Positions 15,827-22,760 of a DNA stretch of 31,647 nt are shown here, piece by piece. Below the pieces are notes generated by a model, which worked only from the letters and a program-made list of their open reading frames with translations, did not search any database and was not told the origin of the DNA. Each line of letters opens with the position of its first letter. The first letter of the stretch is position 1. Position numbers and translations under genes: made by a program. Location: contig CAJLBJ010000025.1 in the NCBI GenBank assembly GCA_905204935.1, positions 1-31,647 on the forward strand, read 5' to 3'. The DNA is from an uncultured Lactobacillus sp. (GTDB taxonomy: Bacteria > Bacillota > Bacilli > Lactobacillales > Lactobacillaceae).

Positions 15827-16237
15827 ATGATTAAAGAAATTATTCATGATCAATTTTTCTTGGCTAAAAAGGCTCAAAAAGCAACACCAGCAGATAAACA
15901 AGTGATTATTGATTTGTTAGATACGCTAAAAGCCAATCAAGCTAGTTGTGTTGGTTTAGCTGCTAATATGATTGGTAGCACCAAACGTATTATTGTATGT
16001 CAGGCAGGTCCTTTGGCGTTGGCTTTAGTTAATCCAGAGATTATACAAAAAAGTGAAGCTTACCAAACCACAGAAGGTTGCTTGTCGTTGAGTGGCCAAA
16101 GAAAAACTACACGTTATCAAAAAATTACGGTTCGTTATTGGGATCAAAACTTTCAAGAACATACGCAAAAATTTAGTGGGTTTTTGGCACAAATTATTCA
16201 ACACGAAATCGATCATTGCGAAGGGATTTTGATTTAA
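15827..16237 (+). CDS. Peptide deformylase-like protein (short form)
   Basis: The fold should remove N-formyl groups from peptides or act on a related substrate. The 136-residue protein keeps metal-site motif 2, EGCLS (C85), and motif 3, QHEIDH (H126, E127, H130). Motif 1 reads GLAANMIG (43-50), where canonical enzymes have Gln at the position of N47. This Gln helps bind the transition state. Short homologues with Asn at this place are known in streptococci and lactobacilli as a second, non-essential type. A GGGAGG ribosome binding site is present. Activity is uncertain. Confidence 0.85.
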   Translation: MIKEIIHDQFFLAKKAQKATPADKQVIIDLLDTLKANQASCVGLAANMIGSTKRIIVCQAGPLALALVNPEIIQKSEAYQTTEGCLSLSGQRKTTRYQKITVRYWDQNFQEHTQKFSGFLAQIIQHEIDHCEGILI

Positions 16238-16272
16238 AAAACGGTCTAGGCTTGAGGAGTCTAGACCGTTTA
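16236..16272. terminator. Bidirectional terminator
   Basis: AAACGGTCTAG and CTAGACCGTTT form a perfect 11-bp stem. The minus-strand direction has a run of six T residues; the plus strand is followed by a weaker TTATTTATATA. It separates convergent genes. Confidence 0.8.
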
Positions 16273-16273
16273 T

Positions 16274-16477
16274 TTATATAAAAATGATGATGATACCAGC
16301 GATAATCATTATAAAACCAAGGATAAAGCCATTGTAGACGGCTAAAGCTGCAAATTTAGAAGTTTGCTTAGTGCCTTTTTGTTTGATATGCGTGAAATAC
16401 TTTTTAGTTGTGAAAATTTGATATAATCCAAAAAACATCAGCATTAAAGCGACAACTTGTGAAAAGATTGCGTCCAT
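16274..16477 (-). CDS. Small two-helix membrane protein, unknown function
   Basis: This 67-residue protein has hydrophobic stretches at about residues 5-20 and 45-66. The start is the ATG at 16477, preceded by AAAGGAG. An upstream in-frame extension of 25 codons is not supported by a ribosome binding site. The linker between the helices is rich in Lys/Thr and probably cytoplasmic. I do not recognise the family. It is transcribed alone and converges on the deformylase-like gene. Confidence 0.65.
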   Translation of the reverse strand: MDAIFSQVVALMLMFFGLYQIFTTKKYFTHIKQKGTKQTSKFAALAVYNGFILGFIMIIAGIIIIFI

Positions 16478-16604
16478 GTTATTTCGCTCCTTTTGGTAAC
16501 GCTTTTTCTTAGATTGTATATCTTGATAAAGAGCGGTGTCAACTTGTACCAAATATGGAACGGGGAGATTTTTCTAGAAACAAATACCAAGTCTTAGTTT
16601 AGGA

Positions 16605-16633
16605 TTGTTATTTAGAAAACGTTTTTATACAAT
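16605..16633 (+). promoter_or_regulatory. Promoter of the ROK kinase gene
   Basis: The -35 TTGTTA (16605-16610) and -10 TACAAT (16628-16633) are separated by 17 bases. A cre-like site fills the spacer. Confidence 0.6.
16614..16627 (+). promoter_or_regulatory. cre-like site in the ROK kinase promoter
   Basis: AGAAAACGTTTTTA matches the CcpA consensus at 12 of 14 positions around a perfect AAAACGTTTT palindrome. It lies between -35 and -10, so CcpA binding would repress the kinase gene. Confidence 0.55.
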
Positions 16634-16665
16634 GGTGTTGATAGTTTAATATGTGAAAGGAAAAG

Positions 16666-17580
16666 ATGATAATGCAACAATATTACATAGGAATTGATAT
16701 GGGTGGTACGAGTATCAAGTATGGTTTGGTCGATAAAAAAGGCAAGGTAAGTGCTAAAGGAAGTGTCAAAACGGCACAAAGTAAAGACGAAATTTTAGCC
16801 AGTCTAGAACAAATTGTGCAGGACTACCAACAAGAAAATGAAATCTTAGGAATTGGTATTAGTGCACCTGGTGTAATCAAGGCAGATGGTTATATGCAAA
16901 CGGCTGGAGCGATTGCTTGTCTATATGGAGCGAACTTAAAAGAATATTTAGAACAAAAATTTAAGTTGCCTGTAACAGTAGAAAATGATGCTAATGCAGC
17001 TGCCTTGGCAGAAGGGTGGTTTGGTGCAGCTAAGGGATGTCAAAATTATTTAGCTTTAGTTTTAGGAACCGGGGTTGGTGGTGGAATCATCATCAACGGC
17101 CAAATTTATCGAGGTGCCAATGGCCATGCTGGTGAGTTTGGGTGGGCGTTGATGACGCAACAAGATGATCCAGATGACTTGGAATATGGTAGTTTGAACT
17201 TTCATGGTGCAACTGTGCTAGGGTTGACGCGTTTGTATGATTTAGCAAAAGGTAATTCTCAGCCACAAACTGATGCGCGGCAAATCTTTGCAGAAGCTAA
17301 CGATGGCTTAGAACCGGCTAAAAGTGTGCTGCAACATTATTTGATGATGTTAAGTAAAGGGATTTTTAATCTTGTGACGGCCTTTGATCCTGAAGTCGTT
17401 GTTTTAGGCGGGGCAGTCAGTGCCAACAAAACGTTTAGAACAGAGATTACGGCGGCTTATGAATATTATTTGCACAATCACAAAGGCATCAAAAATCTAC
17501 CGAGTGCAACGTTGAAATTTGCCCAATCCGGAAATGATGCCGGTTTAATCGGGGCGGTCTACAGTTTGTTGACCAAATAA
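16666..17580 (+). CDS. ROK-family sugar kinase
   Basis: This is a predicted cytoplasmic kinase for a hexose or related sugar, of 304 residues. The ATP phosphate-binding motif [10 protein letters not shown] is near the N-terminus, [10 protein letters not shown] follows, and the sugar-binding NGHAGEFGW marks the ROK signature region. The cysteine-rich zinc motif (CxCGxxGC) of most ROK kinases is missing; the segment after GEFGW is Asp-rich instead. The start may be 16666 or the ATG at 16672, which is better spaced from GAAAGGA. Promoter and cre-like site indicate control by carbon source. The substrate is not determinable. It may serve the sugar loci in this window. Confidence 0.88.
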   Translation: MIMQQYYIGIDMGGTSIKYGLVDKKGKVSAKGSVKTAQSKDEILASLEQIVQDYQQENEILGIGISAPGVIKADGYMQTAGAIACLYGANLKEYLEQKFKLPVTVENDANAAALAEGWFGAAKGCQNYLALVLGTGVGGGIIINGQIYRGANGHAGEFGWALMTQQDDPDDLEYGSLNFHGATVLGLTRLYDLAKGNSQPQTDARQIFAEANDGLEPAKSVLQHYLMMLSKGIFNLVTAFDPEVVVLGGAVSANKTFRTEITAAYEYYLHNHKGIKNLPSATLKFAQSGNDAGLIGAVYSLLTK

Positions 17581-17619
17581 CAAACAATTTTTAGACTGGA
17601 AGAAAAATTGTTCGCAATG

Positions 17620-17625
17620 TATAAT
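17620..17625 (+). promoter_or_regulatory. Probable glyA -10 element
   Basis: A perfect TATAAT lies 43 bases before the glyA start. The -35 (TGGAAG at 17-bp spacing) is weak. The hexamer overlaps an in-frame ATG at 17624, which argues that the real start lies downstream. Confidence 0.4.
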
Positions 17626-17668
17626 GGAGATAAACCACGTCAAAAAGCAAATAAAGGATGGTGTTAAG

Positions 17669-18910
17669 ATGGATTTTAAAGAATTTGATCCACAATTATG
17701 GGGGGCAATTGCTAAAGAAGAGCAACGCCAACAAGCCAACATTGAATTGATTGCTTCAGAAAACATTGTATCGCCAGCTGTTTTAGCGGCTCAAGGAAGT
17801 GTGTTGACTAACAAATATGCAGAAGGCTATCCAGGACGGCGTTATTATGGTGGCTGCCAATGCGTCGATGAGGTTGAGAATTTGGCGATTGAACGTGCTA
17901 AAGCATTGTTTGGTGCGAAATTTGCTAATGTTCAACCACATTCTGGTTCACAAGCCAATGCAGCTGCTTATGTTGCGTTAGTGAATCCAGGAGCGACAAT
18001 TTTAGGAATGGATTTGTCAGCTGGGGGACACTTAACTCATGGCTCGCCGGTTAATTTTAGTGGTAAAACATATAATTTTGTTGGTTATAAAGTTAATCAA
18101 GAAGATGAATGTCTTGATTACGAAGAAATTGCTCAAATAGCTCAAAAATGTCATCCTGACTTGATTGTTGCCGGAGCTAGTGCGTATCCACGTATTATTG
18201 ATTTTAAGAAATTTAGAGAAATTGCAGACAGTGTTGGTGCCAAATTGATGGTAGATATGGCACATATCGCTGGGTTAGTAGCTGCTGGTGTGCATCCAAA
18301 TCCAATGCCTTATGCTGATGTGGTTACTACAACTACACACAAGACTTTGCGTGGTCCGCGTGGAGGCTTGATTTTGACCAATGATGAACAGCTTGCCAAA
18401 AAGATTGATAGTGCAATTTTCCCGGGTTTGCAAGGTGGTCCGTTAGAACATGTGATTGCTGGAAAAGCAGTTGCTTTTAAGGAAGCTCTAGCGCCAGAAT
18501 TTAAGGATTATTGTCGTCAAATTTTAGTAAACATGCAAGCCATGGTCGAAGTGTTTGCTAAAGATGAAAAGGTGCGTTTAGTTTCTGGTGGGACCGATAA
18601 TCATCTGTTATTATTAGAAGTCTTGGCGACAGGACTAAACGGTAAACAAGCTGAAAAAGTCTTAGATGTAGTTAATATTACAGTTAACAAAAATGCGATT
18701 CCATTTGAAACGTTAAGTCCATTTAAGACGAGTGGTATTCGTTTAGGAACTGCAGCGATTACAACACGTGGCTTTAAAGAAGATGATTGTCGTGAAGTAG
18801 CGCAGATTATTTTGGATGTGTTACATGCACCAGAAGATGAAGCTACTTTAAAGCAAGCTAGTCAACGTGTCAAAGCATTGACTGACAAATATCCATTATA
18901 TCAAGCGTAA
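17669..18910 (+). CDS. glyA: Serine hydroxymethyltransferase
   Basis: This PLP enzyme interconverts serine and glycine and makes 5,10-methylene-tetrahydrofolate. The 413-residue protein has the PLP-lysine motif [14 protein letters not shown] with K225, the [10 protein letters not shown] segment and the C-terminal SGIRLGTAA motif. The start is the ATG at 17669, set by AAAGGATG. An upstream ATG at 17624 lies inside the likely -10 hexamer. It is a stand-alone housekeeping gene with its own promoter and terminator. Confidence 0.97.
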   Translation: MDFKEFDPQLWGAIAKEEQRQQANIELIASENIVSPAVLAAQGSVLTNKYAEGYPGRRYYGGCQCVDEVENLAIERAKALFGAKFANVQPHSGSQANAAAYVALVNPGATILGMDLSAGGHLTHGSPVNFSGKTYNFVGYKVNQEDECLDYEEIAQIAQKCHPDLIVAGASAYPRIIDFKKFREIADSVGAKLMVDMAHIAGLVAAGVHPNPMPYADVVTTTTHKTLRGPRGGLILTNDEQLAKKIDSAIFPGLQGGPLEHVIAGKAVAFKEALAPEFKDYCRQILVNMQAMVEVFAKDEKVRLVSGGTDNHLLLLEVLATGLNGKQAEKVLDVVNITVNKNAIPFETLSPFKTSGIRLGTAAITTRGFKEDDCREVAQIILDVLHAPEDEATLKQASQRVKALTDKYPLYQA

Positions 18911-18950
18911 AAAATAACCGCTGAGTCATTTGGCTTAGCGGTTTTTGTTT
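18911..18950. terminator. Bidirectional terminator between glyA and the ROK repressor
   Basis: A 12-bp stem (18916-18927 with 18932-18943, two G-T pairs) with an ATTT loop is flanked by A residues upstream and TTTTTG downstream. It can serve both converging genes. Confidence 0.85.
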
Positions 18951-18957
18951 ATAAAAG

Positions 18958-20133
18958 TTAATGATACAAACCTAAAGATTGTTGCATAGCCAAAATAGCA
19001 CCAGCTACTGCACCGTCATATTGATTATAAGGTTTAACAATGAGATGTTGTTGTAAAATGTTAGTCAATTGGAAACGATTTTCATCTAGGTAATGATTCA
19101 ACAAACCAAAGAGTTTTTGTGAATCAAATAATGCACCATGCAATACGATTTGATGAGTATCTGCCATCATAACTAGATTGTTTAAAGTAATCGCAAGATA
19201 TTTCATCGCGCTATTTAAAATGTTGATGACTCCTTCATCGCCGAGTTCATAGGCTTTTTGTACGGTGTAAAAATCGATATCATCAATGTTTTTAGCGAGT
19301 TGGCGTAGGTAAGTTGAGCTAGATGTTTCGTATAGCAAGCGCGCTTTTTTAATAATAGCACCTTGACTAATATAATTTTGTAAGCACCCACGCCGACCAC
19401 AATCGCATAACTCACCTTCAGGATTAACGATCCAATGACCAATTTCACCCACTAAGAAATTATCGATACCATGAATTTTTCCATCGTAAACATAAGAAGT
19501 AAAAATTCCTCGAGCTATGTGCAAAAATAAAATATTTTCATCGTGAACATTTCTGCTCAATAAACGATAACATAATGTCATACAATGAACATTATTTTCA
19601 AAATAGCAGGGTAGTTGAAGTTGTTTGATAGCTGGATCAAGATCAAAATTTTGCCAAGCTAAGCGGTTGCTGACAATCCTGTTTTTGTTTGAATTATAAT
19701 GTCCGGGCAAAGCAAAACCTAACGCACATGGTTTAAATTCTTGGCAAGAATCCACAAACTCACGCAACATGGTAGCAAAGTCGGCCCCGTTTGGAATCTT
19801 TTTGAGTTCGACTATTTTTTTACGCAAAATTGTACCAAGATTATCGGTTAAACAAAATGCGATAAATAATTCATGCAATTCGATACCAATGTAATAGCTG
19901 TGATTTGGTGCAATTTTAAGGTAAATTTTTTTGCGACCAACATGAATGCTAGTATCTTCAGATTCAACTTCGGTAATTAATTTTTCCTTGAGTAAATCTG
20001 CTGTGACTTTAGTTGTAGTTGCAGGCGTGATTCCGGTTTTAGTGGCAATATCGATTCGGGATATAGCGCCGTTGGTATAAATTTTATCTAGTATTTTACT
20101 ACGAATCTCAAGTTGCTTTTTAGTATAAGCCAT
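18958..20133 (-). CDS. ROK-family transcriptional repressor
   Basis: This is a sugar-responsive regulator of the NagC/XylR type, of 391 residues. The N-terminal winged helix-turn-helix (about 5-60, with ISRIDIATKTGITPATTTKV) is followed by a ROK sugar-binding domain. Its zinc motif CDCGRRGC is intact, unlike in the ROK kinase at 16666. AAGGAGCG precedes the ATG. It is transcribed divergently from the cellobiose-class PTS IIC gene and most likely controls it, with a glycan breakdown product as effector. The effector is inference. Confidence 0.92.
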   Translation of the reverse strand: MAYTKKQLEIRSKILDKIYTNGAISRIDIATKTGITPATTTKVTADLLKEKLITEVESEDTSIHVGRKKIYLKIAPNHSYYIGIELHELFIAFCLTDNLGTILRKKIVELKKIPNGADFATMLREFVDSCQEFKPCALGFALPGHYNSNKNRIVSNRLAWQNFDLDPAIKQLQLPCYFENNVHCMTLCYRLLSRNVHDENILFLHIARGIFTSYVYDGKIHGIDNFLVGEIGHWIVNPEGELCDCGRRGCLQNYISQGAIIKKARLLYETSSSTYLRQLAKNIDDIDFYTVQKAYELGDEGVINILNSAMKYLAITLNNLVMMADTHQIVLHGALFDSQKLFGLLNHYLDENRFQLTNILQQHLIVKPYNQYDGAVAGAILAMQQSLGLYH

Positions 20134-20226
20134 AAGTGACGCTCCTTAATAATAAAAAAGAAATAAAATCCTTGATACCATTGTATAATAATTATAAAAA
20201 ATAAACAATATCCAAAAAGAAAACAG

Positions 20227-20255
20227 TTGCAAAAAAATTATGATTACGTTATCAT
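20227..20255 (+). promoter_or_regulatory. Promoter of the cellobiose-class PTS gene
   Basis: The -35 TTGCAA (20227-20232) and -10 TATCAT (20250-20255) are separated by 17 bases. The leader would be about 118 bases. Confidence 0.55.
20241..20254 (+). promoter_or_regulatory. cre-like site on the PTS promoter
   Basis: TGATTACGTTATCA matches the CcpA consensus at 12 of 14 positions and overlaps the -10 hexamer. It shares CGTTATCA with the site at 10602-10615. Confidence 0.55.
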
Positions 20256-20259
20256 TTAC

Positions 20260-20352
20260 TTGTAAATAAGTTTTAGTTGCTAGAAAGTATTAAATTTTAA
20301 GGTTTAGAAATTATTTATTTTTAATAACTAAAGCGGCGTTATTTATTTACAA
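20260..20352. promoter_or_regulatory. Widely spaced 10-bp inverted repeat in the PTS leader
   Basis: TTGTAAATAA (20260-20269) and TTATTTACAA (20343-20352) are exact reverse complements about 73 bases apart. They may be two binding sites for the divergent ROK repressor or pair in the leader RNA. Confidence 0.4.
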
Positions 20353-20379
20353 ATTATTATTTTTTAGGAGGAAAATATC

Positions 20380-21708
20380 ATGGCTGGAAAATCAAAAGGC
20401 GTTGATAGTTTCATTGAAAAAGTTCTTATGCCTGTAGCTGTAAAGCTCAGTTCTTTTAAACCGTTGATTGCGATTCGTGATGGCATCGTTTTGGCAATGC
20501 CATTAATTATCATCGGTTCATTATTTACAATTTTGGGTAGTTTCCCAATTGATGCATGGACTAATTGGGTAGCTAATACTAAGTTTAACGGTGTGGCTAT
20601 TCTTGATATCTTTAACAAGATTTCAAATGGTTCATTTGGCTTGTTAGGTTTAGTAGGTGCATTTGGTATTGCATCTAGTTATGCAGAACAACACAAAACA
20701 GACGGTAAATCCGCAGGGATTATCGCATTAGCATCATTCTTTGTTGTTACTCCAAGTATCATGAGTGGAGATAAAGCACCACTTGAAGGTATGCCTTATG
20801 GTTACTTAGGAAGTAAAGGTTTGTTTATTGCAATTATTATTGGTTTGATTGCCGGTGGGCTTTTCCAATGGTTTATCAATCGCGATATCCGTATCAAGAT
20901 GCCTGAAGCAGTACCACCTGCAGTTTCTAAGAGTTTCAGTGCTTTGATTCCAGGTGCTGTTATTATCACTTTATTTGGCGCTATTTATGCTATCTTAACT
21001 TGGACAGGGTTGGGTAACATTCATGATTTGTTATTACACATCTTATCCAAGCCATTAGGTATTTTAGGTGATACCTTAGGCGGAACATTAGTAGCTATCA
21101 TGCTTAACAGTTTGTTCTGGTTTGTTGGTATTCACGGTGGTAATGTTATCAACAGTGTCTTGCAACCAGTTTGGTTGATGAACACGGATGCAAACCGTTT
21201 ATTGGCTACAAAAGGTAACTTAGACTTGGCTCATGGTGGTCACGTTGTAACTCAACCATTCATCGATAACTTTGTTTACATGGGTGGTGGCGGTGCTACC
21301 ATCGGTTTAGTTTTAGCTATTGGTTTGATTGTTTTATCCAAGAAGGCAAGTAAAGAAACAGAAGTATTGGCACCATTAACCATTACTCCAGGTTTATTTA
21401 ACATTAACGAACCAACAATGTTTGGTTTACCAGTTGTTTTGAACACAGCATTAATCATTCCATTTGTTCTTGCACCAATGATTAACGCAATCACAACATA
21501 CTTTGCAATGAGTACAGGAATTGTTCCATTATGTACCGGGGCTGTTGTTCCTTGGACAATGCCACCAGTTTTATCTGGTTTCTTGGCAACTAACAGCTGG
21601 CAAGGTTCTGTGTTACAATTAATTAACGTAGTAATTGATATCGCAATTTATTTACCATTCATTTCTATGGTCAATAAACAACAAAAAATGGCTGAAATGG
21701 GCGAATAA
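20380..21708 (+). CDS. PTS lactose/cellobiose-class EIIC component
   Basis: This sugar-transporting membrane subunit has 442 residues and about ten hydrophobic helices. Family features include FKPLIAIRDGIVLAMPLIIIGS near the N-terminus, FVGIHGGNV, and NEPTMFGLPVV in the substrate-binding loop. A strong TAGGAGG ribosome binding site lies 8 bases upstream. Only EIIC is encoded here; cytoplasmic EIIA and EIIB must be supplied elsewhere. A protein of unknown function follows after 29 bases, and a secreted beta-glucanase follows next. Substrates are therefore probably beta-glucoside oligosaccharides, which is inference. Confidence 0.93.
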   Translation: MAGKSKGVDSFIEKVLMPVAVKLSSFKPLIAIRDGIVLAMPLIIIGSLFTILGSFPIDAWTNWVANTKFNGVAILDIFNKISNGSFGLLGLVGAFGIASSYAEQHKTDGKSAGIIALASFFVVTPSIMSGDKAPLEGMPYGYLGSKGLFIAIIIGLIAGGLFQWFINRDIRIKMPEAVPPAVSKSFSALIPGAVIITLFGAIYAILTWTGLGNIHDLLLHILSKPLGILGDTLGGTLVAIMLNSLFWFVGIHGGNVINSVLQPVWLMNTDANRLLATKGNLDLAHGGHVVTQPFIDNFVYMGGGGATIGLVLAIGLIVLSKKASKETEVLAPLTITPGLFNINEPTMFGLPVVLNTALIIPFVLAPMINAITTYFAMSTGIVPLCTGAVVPWTMPPVLSGFLATNSWQGSVLQLINVVIDIAIYLPFISMVNKQQKMAEMGE

Positions 21709-21737
21709 TTGTTAGGAATTGTGAAAGGAACGTGCAA

Positions 21738-22667
21738 ATGGTTAAAAGATTAATCAGTGCTGACACCAGTGAAGTCTTAGCGATGGATGGTGCGATGCTT
21801 AAGAAAAGTATTAAAGCTAGTGAAGGTCGTGTTGTTTTAAGTGAAAATGTCGTCGTACATGAAGGAATCGATGGTTTGACAACTTCTGAAATTGCGGCAG
21901 CATTTGGGGCTGACATGATTTTATTAAATGCTTTAGATGTTTTAGAACCGGTTATTTTAGGATTATATAAGGGAGAAGAGACGTTAGCAACAGCCAAGGC
22001 ACATCATGATGGACAAAGCATTCGCCGTCTACAAAAGTTAGTTGGTCGTCCGATTGGTGTTAACTTGGAGCCTGTCGATCCACAAGCAAAAATGGCGGAA
22101 GATCGTCTAGAGATTTCTAAAGGACGTATGGCAAGCGTTGAAACTTTACAAGCGGCTGAAAAATTAGGTTTTAACTTTATCGTTTTGACAGGTAACCCAG
22201 GAACAGGTGTTACAAACGCACAGATTGCAGCTAATGTAAAACTTGCAAAGCAACATTTTAGTGGGCTTGTAATTGCTGGTAAGATGCATGGTGCAGGGGT
22301 TGATGAACCTGTAGTTAGTCTTGATGCAGTTAAAGCTTTCTTGGAAGCTGGTGCTGATGTAATCTTAGTTCCAGCTGTTGGTACAGTTCCTGAATTTGAT
22401 GAAGTTGAATTAAAGGCAATTGTCAAATATGTGCATGCTCATGATGGGTTGGTGATGAGTACGATTGGTACAAGTCAAGAAGGCTCTGGAGCAAGCTATT
22501 TAGAAAATATTGCAATTCGCAATAAAATTTGTGGGGTTGATATTCAACATATCGGCGATGCTGCTTGGGGAGTTCAATCACCATTTGACAATATCTATGC
22601 TTTAAGTAAGGCAATTCGTGGCGAACGTCATGCTATTCAACGGATGGCGCGCTCGATTAATCGTTAA
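21738..22667 (+). CDS. PTS-linked barrel-like protein of unknown function
   Basis: This 309-residue cytoplasmic protein has alternating strand and Gly/Ala-rich loop segments that suggest a TIM barrel. Examples are GADMILLNALD, GRPIGVNLEP, FIVLTGNPGTGV, LVIAGKMHGAG, GADVILVPAVG and VMSTIGTSQEGSG. Similar proteins sit next to cellobiose-class PTS genes in other Firmicutes. They carry loose labels such as HAD-like or PEP-mutase-like, which the sequence does not support well: no DxDxT HAD motif is present. The start is the ATG at 21738, with AAAGGAA upstream. A barrel enzyme acting on the imported sugar phosphate is plausible, but the reaction is unknown. Confidence 0.75.
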   Translation: MVKRLISADTSEVLAMDGAMLKKSIKASEGRVVLSENVVVHEGIDGLTTSEIAAAFGADMILLNALDVLEPVILGLYKGEETLATAKAHHDGQSIRRLQKLVGRPIGVNLEPVDPQAKMAEDRLEISKGRMASVETLQAAEKLGFNFIVLTGNPGTGVTNAQIAANVKLAKQHFSGLVIAGKMHGAGVDEPVVSLDAVKAFLEAGADVILVPAVGTVPEFDEVELKAIVKYVHAHDGLVMSTIGTSQEGSGASYLENIAIRNKICGVDIQHIGDAAWGVQSPFDNIYALSKAIRGERHAIQRMARSINR

Positions 22668-22678
22668 ATAAAAATAGT

Positions 22679-22728
22679 AAATCCGATCTGCAATGGGTGT
22701 ATAAATGTAGGCCGGATTTATTTCTTTT
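22679..22728 (+). terminator. Terminator after the PTS pair
   Basis: AAATCCG (22679-22685) pairs with CGGATTT (22713-22719), with a second CTGCA/TGTAG pairing inside the loop. A T-rich tail follows. Confidence 0.65.
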
Positions 22729-22736
22729 GTAAAAAG

Positions 22737-22747
22737 GAAACGGTTTC
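22737..22747. promoter_or_regulatory. GAAACGGTTTC operator-like palindrome
   Basis: This odd-centred perfect palindrome abuts the AGGAGG ribosome binding site of the glucanase gene. It fits the cre consensus at only 11 of 14 positions, so CcpA or another LacI-type protein could bind. Confidence 0.4.
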
Positions 22748-22760
22748 AGGAGGTTTTATA

